Source: Saprospiraceae bacterium
GTDB taxonomy: Bacteria; Bacteroidota; Bacteroidia; Chitinophagales; Saprospiraceae
DNA length: 64,000 nt
Assembly (NCBI GenBank): GCA_016714765.1
Contig: JADKCF010000008.1
Location: 160,377-224,376 of the forward strand
Direction of reading: 5' to 3'
The notes below the pieces were generated by a model, which ran no database searches, was not told the DNA's origin, and worked only from the letters and a program-made list of their open reading frames with translations. Shown here one piece after another: positions 20,614 to 30,600 of the stretch. The stretch's first letter is position 1. Each line of letters starts with the position of its first letter. The translations under genes and the position numbers were made by a program.

Positions 20614-21972
20614 ATGCAAAGACGAACCTTTATCAAGGATACAGCAACCTATACTGCCATAGGATTGGCGTCAAACGGTTTTTCTATTGGGCACAATATT
20701 TTTTCCGTCGACAAAGTTAAAGTCGGATTTATAGGAGTAGGTGCTCGTGGCAATGGGACTTTAGAATTGGCTTTGCTGCGAAAAGATGTCGTGGTGACTG
20801 CAATTTGTGATATAGATAAGGATGCGGCCAATCGGGGTGCTAAATTAGTAACCGATGCAGGACATAAAGCTCCGGCATTATTTACAGATGGTGATCATAG
20901 TTACAAAAAGTTGCTGGACCTGAAAGATTTGGATGTTGTATTTATTTGTACACCCTGGGAATGGCACACCCCCATGTCTATCGATGCCATGAAAGCAGGA
21001 AAGGCGGTAGCATGTGAGGTGGCAGGCGCCATGAGTATAGACGAATGCTGGCAAATGGTCAGAACTTATGAAGCCACACTGACACCATTTATGATCATGG
21101 AAAATGTCTGTTATCGCCGTGATGTGATGGCTGTACTCAATATGGTTCGTAAAGATATGTTTGGTGAGATGATACACCTGGAGGGAGGCTATCAGCATGA
21201 CTTGCGCGAAGTGAAGTTTAATGATGGTATAAATTATTATGGTGGTGGTGTAGAGTTTGGCGATAAAGGATATAGTGAGGCAAAATGGCGTACAACGCAC
21301 TCTGTTTATCGAAATGGAGATTTGTATCCTACACATGGTATAGGGCCTATAGGTAGTTACATTCACAATAACAGAGGAAATAGATTTGAGTACCTCACTT
21401 CGATGTCATCCAAGGCACGAGGGTTACATAATTACGTCACAGACCATCCAAAAGGAGGCAAAGACCACCCGAATGCAAAAGTCAATTTCAGACTAGGTGA
21501 TGTAGTGACCACCAATATCATGACCACTAACGGCGAGACAATTACACTGTCACATGATACAAATCTACCAAGACCATATTCACTGGGTTTCAGAGTACAG
21601 GGCACTAAAGGATTGTGGATGGATGTCAATAAATCACTCTACATAGAGGGGAAGAGTCCTGCCCACAAGTGGGAACTGGCCGAACCATACCTCAAGGAAT
21701 ACGACCATCCGCTTTGGAAAAAATATGAAAATGATGCCTCTGGCGCTGGCCACGGCGGCATGGACTGGTTTGTCATGAATGCATTCATTGAGGCGTACAA
21801 GCGCAAAGATCCTATGCCACTTGATGTGTACGATCATGCCAGTTGGGCAGCAATCACATGCTTATCTGAACAGTCCATATCGCAGGGAGGCGAACCACAA
21901 TCTTTCCCCGACTTTACAGATGGTAAATGGATGCACAGGAAACCAATATTTGCACTCAATGATGTATATTAA
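20614..21972 (+). CDS. Gfo/Idh/MocA-family protein, GH109-like alpha-N-acetylgalactosaminidase
   Basis: 452 residues. It opens with a twin-arginine motif (MQRRTFIKDTATYTAIGLAS), so Tat export to the periplasm is likely. The Rossmann loop is GFIGVGARGNGT. Further family blocks are TPWEWHTPMSIDAMKAGK, ENVCYRRDVMAVLNMVRK, GGYQHDLREV, YPTHGIGP and GAGHGGMDWF. These closely follow the GH109 enzymes known from Elizabethkingia, which cleave alpha-linked N-acetylgalactosamine by an NAD-dependent redox mechanism. Several other Gfo/Idh/MocA groups share the fold, so activity is likely but not proven. The ArgE-type deacetylase follows by 36 bases. Confidence 0.8.
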   Translation: MQRRTFIKDTATYTAIGLASNGFSIGHNIFSVDKVKVGFIGVGARGNGTLELALLRKDVVVTAICDIDKDAANRGAKLVTDAGHKAPALFTDGDHSYKKLLDLKDLDVVFICTPWEWHTPMSIDAMKAGKAVACEVAGAMSIDECWQMVRTYEATLTPFMIMENVCYRRDVMAVLNMVRKDMFGEMIHLEGGYQHDLREVKFNDGINYYGGGVEFGDKGYSEAKWRTTHSVYRNGDLYPTHGIGPIGSYIHNNRGNRFEYLTSMSSKARGLHNYVTDHPKGGKDHPNAKVNFRLGDVVTTNIMTTNGETITLSHDTNLPRPYSLGFRVQGTKGLWMDVNKSLYIEGKSPAHKWELAEPYLKEYDHPLWKKYENDASGAGHGGMDWFVMNAFIEAYKRKDPMPLDVYDHASWAAITCLSEQSISQGGEPQSFPDFTDGKWMHRKPIFALNDVY

Positions 21973-22008
21973 CACCATTTTTGTATCAATAATTAATTAA
22001 TATTTGGC

Positions 22009-23178
22009 ATGAACCATGAATTAGCGGGTAAGGCTGTTGGTATTTTGAAGGATCTGGTAGCTTTTGAGGTGTTGGGAGGGCAGTCCAATCTAAGCATTCT
22101 GGATTATATCATTGCATTCCTGAATGATCACAACGTGGAGTACCATCTTGTTCCAAACCAGGATTTGACAAAAGCATCGCTGCATTGCCGTATCGGCCCC
22201 GCTGTGGATGGTGGATTGATACTGTCAGGACACACTGATGTAGTACCAGTGTCAGGACAGGACTGGAAAAGTGATCCGTTTTTACTTACAGAAAAAGATG
22301 GGCTTCTTTATGGTAGAGGCTCATGTGACATGAAAGGATTTTTGGCATGTTGTCTGGCATCTGTCGAAATCTTGCAGGCATCACCATTAAAACGGCCAGT
22401 TTACTTTGCTTTTTCGTATGACGAAGAGATAGGGTGTCTCGCAGGGACTGCTCTGGCTACAGCTATAAGGTCCTATTACACAGAAAAACCCGAGTTTGCC
22501 ATAATAGGTGAACCCTCCATGATGCAGCCCATAACAGGTCAAAAAGGCATCTGTGTACTGCAAACTACCGTGACGGGTTCTGCTGGGCATAGCAGCAGAA
22601 TCAGACAGGAAGTAAGCGCCATCCATGTAGCTGCCCGACTAATCACTTGGCTGGAAGACAAAATGGATCGAATGATTGCAGATGGGCATATAGATGATAG
22701 ATTTTTTCCACCTCATTCCTCAATGCATGTAGGAAAGGTGAGTGGTGGTATTGCCCCCAATGTGATTGCTGACAAATGTACCTTTTTCTGGGATGTACGT
22801 ATCATACCTGCAGATGATGTGTACTCAATTCTGGGAGAATTTAATACTTATTGCCAAGACCTGGAAGCCGAACTAAAGCTGCGTTTTGACGGTGCTTCTA
22901 TTGTCACAAGTGAAGACCATCCCCCAGTGCCTCCATTGGGTACAAATTCCGACTCAGACATAGTACCGCTCATCCAAAAAATATCAGGTCATCATGTTTT
23001 AGGCACAGTATCTTACGCAGCGGAGGCAGGACAATTTGCCGAACAAGGATTTAAAACGGTCATTTGTGGTCCGGGCGATATAGCTCAGGCGCATAGAGCC
23101 AATGAATATATTTCCATTAGCCAGATGGACGAATGTCTACAGATGATAGGCAGACTGGCTGCTGAGTTTTCACATTGA
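22009..23178 (+). CDS. argE: M20-family acetylornithine deacetylase
   Basis: 389 residues with the M20 metal-site motifs in order: LSGHTDVVPV (His/Asp), LYGRGSCDMKGF (bridging Asp), YDEEIGC (catalytic Glu) and IIGEPS. The dimerisation domain carries the conserved GxAGHSSR motif, and GDIAQAHRANEYI gives the last His ligand. The pattern fits ArgE, which removes the acetyl group from N-acetylornithine in arginine synthesis. No signal peptide. No other arg genes are nearby, so a related N-acyl amino-acid deacylase cannot be excluded. Confidence 0.82.
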   Translation: MNHELAGKAVGILKDLVAFEVLGGQSNLSILDYIIAFLNDHNVEYHLVPNQDLTKASLHCRIGPAVDGGLILSGHTDVVPVSGQDWKSDPFLLTEKDGLLYGRGSCDMKGFLACCLASVEILQASPLKRPVYFAFSYDEEIGCLAGTALATAIRSYYTEKPEFAIIGEPSMMQPITGQKGICVLQTTVTGSAGHSSRIRQEVSAIHVAARLITWLEDKMDRMIADGHIDDRFFPPHSSMHVGKVSGGIAPNVIADKCTFFWDVRIIPADDVYSILGEFNTYCQDLEAELKLRFDGASIVTSEDHPPVPPLGTNSDSDIVPLIQKISGHHVLGTVSYAAEAGQFAEQGFKTVICGPGDIAQAHRANEYISISQMDECLQMIGRLAAEFSH

Positions 23179-23199
23179 TAGCGACAAATATCCTGGGTT

Positions 23200-23556
23200 T
23201 TAAAGACTTTCTCTGGTTGCTAACTTTTCATATGCTCTTTTCAATTCATAGAGCTTACTGATTTCGTATATACCATCTGCCTTATCCAGTGGGATGCTTT
23301 CGATCTGGTCTGAATAAACATGGGCCATAACTGCATTACTATTTGTTTTTACTTCTATATCATTTCCTGCTATCCAAACAGATATTACACCTAGAAGGGC
23401 CACAGAAACAGCAGCTACAGAGATGTTTCTGTAGAAGGTCAATTTTTTCACATTTCTAGATTTCTCCAGTTTTGCGTCCAGTTTTAACCATGCATTTTCT
23501 GATGGCGCCACCCTGTGTTGCTGTGCTGATTGAAATAATGGTGATGGTGTACTCAT
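23200..23556 (-). CDS. Small membrane protein, putative anti-sigma partner
   Basis: 118 residues with one membrane helix (about 46-64, ISVAAVSVALLGVISVWIAG). It has a basic cytoplasmic N-terminus that includes a SENAWLKLDAKLEKSR segment and a helical outside tail (YEISKLYELKRAYEKLA). Its start overlaps the end of the sigma gene by four bases (ATGA), which implies translational coupling. The topology and position are those of a small anti-sigma factor. No named domain was recognised, so the role is inferred from context. Confidence 0.6.
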   Translation of the reverse strand: MSTPSPLFQSAQQHRVAPSENAWLKLDAKLEKSRNVKKLTFYRNISVAAVSVALLGVISVWIAGNDIEVKTNSNAVMAHVYSDQIESIPLDKADGIYEISKLYELKRAYEKLATRESL

Positions 23557-24110
23557 GATCTGTTTAATTTATAAATCAAATTTTCTTTTTTTTTAAGGAT
23601 GTCGAGGATCTTCTTTTTTGCAAGAATAAGTTGTGACTTCGACGTGTTGATACTGATGCCCAATAATTCTGCTATCTCTCTGTGTTTAAAATCTTCAAAA
23701 ACATACAGATTGAAAACTGTTCGGTAACCTAGAGGCAATTCATCCAGCACTGCCATGATTTCATCAAAGTTAAAATTTTCTTCGCCCTCAACTGCGGTAT
23801 CCGCTATATCGGTCGCCGGAAGCTCCACTGTCATGTGCAAATTAGTCTTTTTTCGCAGAAACATAAGAGATTCATTGACCATAATTCGTCTCATCCAGCC
23901 TTCAAAACTTCCCTCACCTTTAAAGTGATCGATTTTTGTAAATATCTTATAAAAGGCTTCTATGAAAATGTCTTCGGCATCCTGCGGAGATTTAAGGTAT
24001 CTCAAACATACAGCATACATCTGATCCTTATACTCATTGTACAACATCTTTTGCGCTTCAGGATCCTGATTTTTGCAATTTGTGATGATATGTTCGAGGT
24101 GAAGGGTCAC
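23553..24110 (-). CDS. ECF sigma factor
   Basis: 185 residues. Region 2 is visible (MLYNEYKDQMYAVCLRYLK, AEDIFIEAFYKIF, GSFEGWMRRIMVNESL), then region 4 (LPLGYRTVFNLYVFEDFKHR, EIAELLGISINTSKSQL). The gene starts with GTG at 24110, and a -7 element lies 30 bases upstream. It overlaps the small membrane protein gene, its likely regulator. Unlike the first ECF factor it has no FecR or TonB receptor, so it probably responds to another signal such as envelope stress. Confidence 0.85.
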   Translation of the reverse strand: MTLHLEHIITNCKNQDPEAQKMLYNEYKDQMYAVCLRYLKSPQDAEDIFIEAFYKIFTKIDHFKGEGSFEGWMRRIMVNESLMFLRKKTNLHMTVELPATDIADTAVEGEENFNFDEIMAVLDELPLGYRTVFNLYVFEDFKHREIAELLGISINTSKSQLILAKKKILDILKKKENLIYKLNRS

Positions 24111-24139
24111 TTTACTTTGACTTTTATATTGTGATGATG

Positions 24140-24147
24140 CAAAAATA
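24140..24147 (-). promoter_or_regulatory. Predicted -7 element (TATTTTTG) of the second ECF gene
   Basis: A minus-strand TAnnTTTG match in the short gap shared with the divergent acetyltransferase gene. Confidence 0.4.
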
Positions 24148-24208
24148 TGGTATTTTGGTGTGCTGCGAAGATAAAAATATGAGTATATTTACCTGACTAA
24201 ATTTTTTT

Positions 24209-24753
24209 ATGGACTTTCCTGAATTACTCTCCGACAGACTGATATTAAGGCAAATTGTCAACGATGATGCCCGGGTAGTGTTGCAAGGTTATAGCGATGC
24301 CCGGGTCAATGGCCATATGTCAGTGTCTTACCATAGTCTGGATGAAGTACAGGAACAACTCACCTGGTATGAGGAACTTTATAACAATCATACCGGAATA
24401 TGGTGGGGAATTTGCTTGTCTTCCACGGGAGAAATGATTGGCAATGGTGGGTTTCATCTATGGCATCATACACACCGTACCGCCGAATTGGGGTATTGGC
24501 TGCTTCCTGAACACCAAAAAAAAGGATATGCTTTGGAAGCTATGAAGGCCATGATTCTGTATGGTTTTAATGAAATGAACTTGCATAGAATAGAGGCAAT
24601 TGTTGATTCCGGCAATCACCCAAGCAGTGCATTGCTGAAAAAACTAGGATTTAGTCTTGATGGTATCAGGAGGAGTGTGAGTTTGTCAATGGTCAGTTTG
24701 TCAGTCTTGAAATTTGGTCCATGCTTGCTGATGATATTGAGCGAAGGCCTTGA
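24209..24753 (+). CDS. RimJ/RimL-type GNAT acetyltransferase (one frameshift near the C-terminus)
   Basis: Opens with the RimJ/RimL pattern LLSDRLILRQIVNDDA, then GNGGFHLWHHTHRTAELGYW, the CoA loop PEHQKKGYALEAM and NLHRIEAIVDSGNHPS. After LGFSLDGIRR the frame turns into an unlikely tail running to 24811. One extra G at 24672-24673 instead gives the family-typical ending ECEFVNGQFVSLEIWSML and a stop at 24753, for a protein of about 181 residues. Substrates of this group are protein N-termini or small amines. Here they are unknown. Confidence 0.75.
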
Positions 24754-24823
24754 GAAATCAACAACTTTGGCATGGTTTGCACATTATTTCGTTTTTACAA
24801 CTTTAATATAATACCTAAAAAAA

Positions 24824-25399
24824 ATGAGTCTTCCCTACATTAAGGATCATACTTTTCATCAGGCCGATTGTCTCAACAAACCATTGGAGAAAGCAGAATA
24901 TGAGTATTGTCAGTTTCTGAATATTGATATGGGTTCGGCAGATCTTTCTGGATTCAGTTTTACCGATTGTACATTTGTGGGCTGTAATCTCAGTATGTCC
25001 CGAATAAGCAAAACCTCCTTCAAAAGTATAAAGTGGAAAGGATGCAAAATCATGGGTTTAAAATGGGATGAGTGCAATCCTTTTTTGTTTTCAGTATCAT
25101 TTGAAGACTGCATGCTGGACTTGTCTATATTCTATGGTGTCAGGCTGAAGAAAACATCATTTGTACGATCATCACTGAAAGAGACAGATTTTTCAGAAGC
25201 AGATCTCGAGCACGCTGTTTTTGAAGATTGTGATTTAGCGGGAGCTGTATTTGATGGCAGCAACCTGTCACAGTGTGATTTTAGCACAGCCAGACAATAC
25301 ATCATAGATCCGGAGCAAAACTACATCAAAAATGCAATATTTTCCTGGCCTGGTGTATCCGGATTGTTGGTAAAGTACGGCATACGGCTGGTAGATTGA
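24824..25399 (+). CDS. Pentapeptide-repeat protein
   Basis: 191 residues built almost entirely of pentapeptide repeats of the A(D/N)LxF type (ADLSG FSFTD CTFVG CNLSM, then DFSEADLEHAVFEDCDL). They should form a right-handed quadrilateral beta-helix. The size and the interrupted repeat pattern are like the McbG/Qnr group that mimics DNA and binds gyrase, but the same fold serves many roles, so no function is claimed. There is no signal peptide or transmembrane segment. It follows the acetyltransferase gene and is probably in the same transcript. Confidence 0.8.
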   Translation: MSLPYIKDHTFHQADCLNKPLEKAEYEYCQFLNIDMGSADLSGFSFTDCTFVGCNLSMSRISKTSFKSIKWKGCKIMGLKWDECNPFLFSVSFEDCMLDLSIFYGVRLKKTSFVRSSLKETDFSEADLEHAVFEDCDLAGAVFDGSNLSQCDFSTARQYIIDPEQNYIKNAIFSWPGVSGLLVKYGIRLVD

Positions 25400-25415
25400 T
25401 GTTTATTTATTGATT

Positions 25416-26610
25416 TCAGTTTGTAATGTGGACCCTGACCATATCACCGGGACACAAGTCCGTTTCACTGTCAGGGTATTTCTATCAGACAGTTGGCCCT
25501 GCTGAAAGATTGAAGTTTGAAGGATTCCTGGCTTCCCAGAATGTTGACTTCAGACCCATTTATCATTCCTTTTAGAAAATGTGTAAAACCTGACTTTTTA
25601 TGGTATGGATTGGCCAACTTCGAAATGGAAGTGACAGGTCTGTTGTTTGTGCCTGTCATTAAATCAATGGCCAAAGTCACGTAAAGATAAAAACATGTCA
25701 ATACGGAAGAAGGATTTCCCGGCAGCCCAAAAACAATTTTTTCATTTTGCCTGCCACAATACAAAGGCTTACCCGGTTTTTGTTTGACTTTATGAAACAA
25801 CTGTCTGATTCCGCAGGCTTGTGTTGCAGCAAGGACATAATCATAATCACCCGCACTGATACCACCGGTGAGCAATATCATATCTGCCTCCTCCATTGCT
25901 TTTTTAAGGGTATCAACCAGATGGTCCAGTTCATCGGGGGCTTTGTGTATTTTTACCATATCTGTTTTTATTCCGATTTGCTGTAAGGCAGCCATCAGAG
26001 TAAATGAGTTGGATTCGTATACCTGTCCCTTGAGTAAAGGGGTACCGGGAGTCTGAAGTTCATTTCCTGTCACAATGATGGCGACAGCAGGTTTTGACTT
26101 TACCCTTACCCTGGAAATGCCAAGGCTGGCTAAAAAGCCAACAGCGGCAGGTGTGAGAATGGACCCGCATGACAATGCAAGGTCTCCTTTTTGTATTTCA
26201 CTGCCTACATCTCGTATGTGGTCTCCTTTACTGATAAGGTCTCCATCTATTGTCAAACGATTGTCAGTAACACTTGTTTTTTCTACCATCACGATTGTAT
26301 CGGCAGTATCAGGAACTTCTGCACCCGTAAAAATTTTTACTGCTTCATCGTCCCTAAGTTCTATGTTTATTTGGCTACCTGCTGCTATGGTTCCACGTAT
26401 CTGCCAGGATATATTACAGGGATCGGCTGCATAACGGAATGCAAACCCATCCATGGCTGATTGCCTGAATGGAGGGATGTTTATCTCCGAAATGATGTCT
26501 TCGCTGAGTACATACCCCCATGCCTGCTCTATTGGCAATATGATGTCTTTCAGAGGGCTGACATTTTTTCTTATCACATCTTTGGCTTCATTCACTGTAA
26601 TAAGTTCCAT
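25416..26610 (-). CDS. moeA: Molybdopterin molybdotransferase (one frameshift near the C-terminus)
   Basis: ATG at 26610 gives MELITVNEAKDVI. Classical MoeA blocks follow: PPFRQSAMDGFAFR, FTGAEVPDTADTIVMVE, VGSEIQKGD, VTGNELQTPG, LTGGISAGDYDYV, KPGKPLYCG and GLPGNPSS. MoeA inserts molybdate into adenylylated molybdopterin. The frame stops early at 25471. Removing one C (GGG at 25474-25476 on the plus strand) continues it as DSETDLCPGDMVRVHIT to a stop at 25416, the expected domain IV ending. It lies 29 bases after moaA in the same direction. The remaining moa/mog genes are not in the window. Confidence 0.88.
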
Positions 26611-26639
26611 GCTTTTAGATTTAAAAAATTGGATAAAAA

Positions 26640-27629
26640 TCAACCACCTATGGTGATCATACTGCGGTTTTGTATGGCAGAAATATCTACATTTCCGATT
26701 TCAGCTTTAAACTGGCCTCCCAATTCGCTTGCTTTTTCGAGTATATTGCCGGTGATCAGTGGAAGTATGTCTTTGCCTTGCCTGAACGGAGTCAGCAGGT
26801 CTGTTTCGCCTTGAGAAAACAAACAGTTTTTCATTTTTCCGTCAGCAGTGAGTCTCATCCTGTTGCAATCGCTGCAGAAAGGTGCACTCATGGTACTGAT
26901 GACAGCAAAGGTGCCGGCATACCCGTCTATTCTGTATTTTTTGACTGTATCGTGTTTTTCCCTTTCGAGGGGCATGATAGGGTAGTGGTCGCTTACCCTT
27001 TCGAGTATTTCTTGCCAACTGAAGACTTTTTCATGCTGCCATTTGTTGCCGCTGAATGGCATAAATTCGATAAATCTGATATGTAAGGGAATATCTTTAG
27101 TCCACTCCACAAAAGACATGATTTCATTGTCATTGATGTTTTTTATGACCACCATATTGATTTTGACATGGAATTGCCGGGATAATAGAAGCTGTATATT
27201 GTCATATACTTTATCGAAATAGTCTCTTTTTGTTAGAAGCGCAAATTTTTCCCTATCCAGTGTATCCAGGCTTATATTGACTGATGTTAGACCGATTCTT
27301 TCAAATTGATGAATAAAATCGTGGATTCTGATTCCATTGGAAGTAATAGCAAGTTTGACAGGAAGGCGTGCAAGTCTGTCTATGATGTCCTCGGCATCTT
27401 TTCTGATCAGAGGTTCGCCACCGGTAAGTCTTATTTTTTGAACACCCTGATTAACAAAAATCTTTGCCAATGCTTCTATTTCATCTGCCTGCATCAGTTG
27501 ATTTTGAGGTGTGAAATCATAGGATTCATCCGGCATACAGTAGAAACACCTGAGATTGCAATTGTCTGTGAGTGATATCCTAAGATAATTGTGTCTTCTG
27601 CCGTGTGTATCTATAAGTTGGTCTACCAT
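26640..27629 (-). CDS. moaA: GTP 3',8-cyclase
   Basis: 329 residues. The radical-SAM cluster motif is CNLRCFYC, and the SAM-binding segment is LTGGEPLIRKD. The C-terminal second cluster is supplied by CSDCNRMRL and the later Cys in MKNCLF. The protein ends in the Gly-Gly tail (ITIGG) required by MoaA enzymes. It makes the first intermediate of molybdenum cofactor from GTP. It forms a two-gene minus-strand unit with moeA. The large secreted protein upstream ends 10 bases before it, so the three could share a transcript. Confidence 0.93.
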   Translation of the reverse strand: MVDQLIDTHGRRHNYLRISLTDNCNLRCFYCMPDESYDFTPQNQLMQADEIEALAKIFVNQGVQKIRLTGGEPLIRKDAEDIIDRLARLPVKLAITSNGIRIHDFIHQFERIGLTSVNISLDTLDREKFALLTKRDYFDKVYDNIQLLLSRQFHVKINMVVIKNINDNEIMSFVEWTKDIPLHIRFIEFMPFSGNKWQHEKVFSWQEILERVSDHYPIMPLEREKHDTVKKYRIDGYAGTFAVISTMSAPFCSDCNRMRLTADGKMKNCLFSQGETDLLTPFRQGKDILPLITGNILEKASELGGQFKAEIGNVDISAIQNRSMITIGG

Positions 27630-27639
27630 TTCTAATAAA

Positions 27640-30600
27640 TCAGAGTTTTATGAGTTTGTATGTGCTCACGGACGAGTTGTTTTGTACAGTAATATGATAC
27701 AATCCTGCTTTTTGATCTGTCAGGTCTATGATGGTGTGATAGTTGAGGGACTTCAGATCCTCAATATATTCATGTCCAATGACTTGGCCTACCTGATTTC
27801 TGACAATCACTTTTACTTGCCCCGAATACCCGGTTAGTTCCAGATTGGTCAATCCTGAGCTTGGATTAGGATAGATTTTTATTTGACGACCAGACAATGG
27901 CTCTTCAGTGCTATTGATCAGTCCGGTTGTGAAATTAAAAGTAAGCTCTTTACCAAAATCAGGCTGGAAAAAATGCCAGCTGCTGTTGAGCCCTTTAGCT
28001 CTGATGGAACCATCACCGTCACCATTGGCCCACCAGCTAATACCATTATCGGCAGCGTCTGTAAACTGCAGCTGATAGCAACCACTCAGTCCTTTGATCG
28101 TGTCCTGATACAATGTGAATCCCTGCAGATTTGATTTGCTGGTTCGTATGACATTGCCTGCCTGGTCTTTCAGCGTCCATTTGGTTTCATTTGCCATACT
28201 GTTGGTTTTCATTACTATGACTAAGTCACCCATGACGTGAGGGGCAAGCACATAATTTTGGGTTAGTCTGTCATTTTTGGAGTATTCATCAGTACTATTG
28301 TTTATTTTTTCTATATATGCAGTGAATTGCTGGCCAGCATACCAATTTTCTGGAGCTAAAGAAGGAAGATTGATTTTTTGGGTCTGTAGAAAAGACAGAT
28401 TACCTGACCACAGAAAAGTTGATAATTCAGTACCCTCAATGCCATATTTTATTATGGCTGAAGTGAGGGCGTTTTTGCCGTTATTTTTCAAAATAATGAC
28501 TGGTTGTTGACATGTAGGATTTATCCTGCTGTTTTTCACATTGGTAGATGGAGCTAAGATTTCTTCTATTGCAGCGTCATTGATAAAATTGGCTTCCCCA
28601 TATTTTACAAGGTGTGAACTGACGATATATCTACTGTCACCGGAAGCGGTATTGATACCATAATCGATTGTGAATGGCACACCAACAGATACCAGTGGCA
28701 TGATCTCATATTCCCTGACATCGCTGGGTGCTCCCGGACACCATCCGGCGCGGTCATACACCCAAGTACCCCCTTGAGGATAAACCGGATTGTCGGCACA
28801 CTCCTTCCACAATGGCCATAAAAACTCCACGGGACCACTGTTTATATTCAGACTATGTGTACGTGAAATAAATTCTCCTTCTTGCCCATGACCTGTGGCG
28901 ACTGTACGTATCTTCATTGATTTTACATCAGGTCCGGCAACATGTGTTCGTGGCTCCAGATGGTTGTTATTCAGTATGGAAGTATATCCATAGGCCGTAG
29001 CAGGCCAAATGGGTTGTATAGACAACAGATTGCGACTGGGCTTTCCTTTGATGAAGGCAAATCTGATGTCTATGTCTTCTTGCCATTCACCACCTTTATC
29101 CATGAGAAGCCTCTTTTTGTTTTTCAGAATTGAACCAAAATCAGTTACATCAAATACCCACGTTTTTCCACCTTCACCCAAATCCAGTCCGATTCCATAG
29201 GGTGTCACAAAAGAAAGTAGCTCATATTTGGATGGGCTTTTTGTGAAATAAGTCAGGTCTTCAATAAAAAGTACTCCTTCTTCAGGTACCTCAACCTCCT
29301 CTATCACATTTTCGTTTTCATCATATACCGGAAAAATACCTGAAGCCCAATAGTAAATCGGCACACCTGCAATAAGGGCACCATTTGTAACGGTATATGG
29401 TAACACTTTTGTGGGTGCATTGATTACAGAATCCCTTACAGCAACATCATTGACGCTAAGATTGAAATTGCCGGTGATGAATGAAATATCTGGTCTAATA
29501 CCATTTTGTTCATATTCTTTGAAGACTTCAGCTCCACGAAAATTTTTTCTATATGGGTTTTCCGAAAAAGTTGCTGTCAACTGTAATGTTGATTTGTCTT
29601 TTATGGTTAAACCTTCTTGTTCATTCATATCATAATAGGCAAGCACATTAGAATTTAATTCGGGAATATCACTTGCAGACTGGTACATCAGCGAGGCAAT
29701 CTCGTCAACTGACAGCTCTTTGTTCCAAACTGCAAAGTCATCAATGCTTCCGTAATAAGGGATGGTGTTTTTTATATCAGAACCCAATACGAAATGGTCA
29801 ATTTTTATTGGTTTTGTCTTTCCGTTACCCGAATGCCAGAGGACACCGTTAAGGAAAATTTTCATACTTCCGGAAGCAGTATTTTTGGTAAATGTCCAGT
29901 GATTCCATGTTCCCTCATACTCAGCAGCCACTGCTGCTTTGTCTATCCTGTCAGTACCTGTACCGTCACTTCCACAATCCCAGTATATACGGGCATTGGA
30001 CCAGGGCAAGTGCACATTGAGCTGCCTGTTTTCGGCATTGTCTTCCGCATACAGGACCGAATTATTGGAGGGCAGGACGCCGGCATTTCCTTTGGCCCAA
30101 AATGTGATACTGATTTGTTGATTGATTTGTTGCATGCCGGTGACAGGTATGTCAGCATACCCCTGACCATTGAACTCAATGTACTGGTCAGTAGATGGTA
30201 TGCTCAGATTGTTTTTTTTGCTGCTTTGGCTGGCTACCAATGCCAGATTATTTATTTCACCAATGTCAGATGTATATGAGATTTCTATAACAATATTATC
30301 GCTTCCATCATGCGGAATAGTGAATGGAGTATGAAAAATTACATCATTTTTCTGGGAACTTGTAAACGTAATTTTACTATTTACCACTTCTTTAAAATCC
30401 AGCTCACGAATGAGTGATGTATTCAGTTCATCCGTTTTTGTTATGGCCAGTCGTATTTTTAAAAATGAAATTTTACCATTTCCACTGGTATTAAATTGTA
30501 TACCTGTAACCTTGTTGGCAGTAAGGAGCCCGTTTAATTCTGCAGCATTATACATATAGTAACTTTTCAGTGCTTTATTACCCTTCCATGGGATGGACCT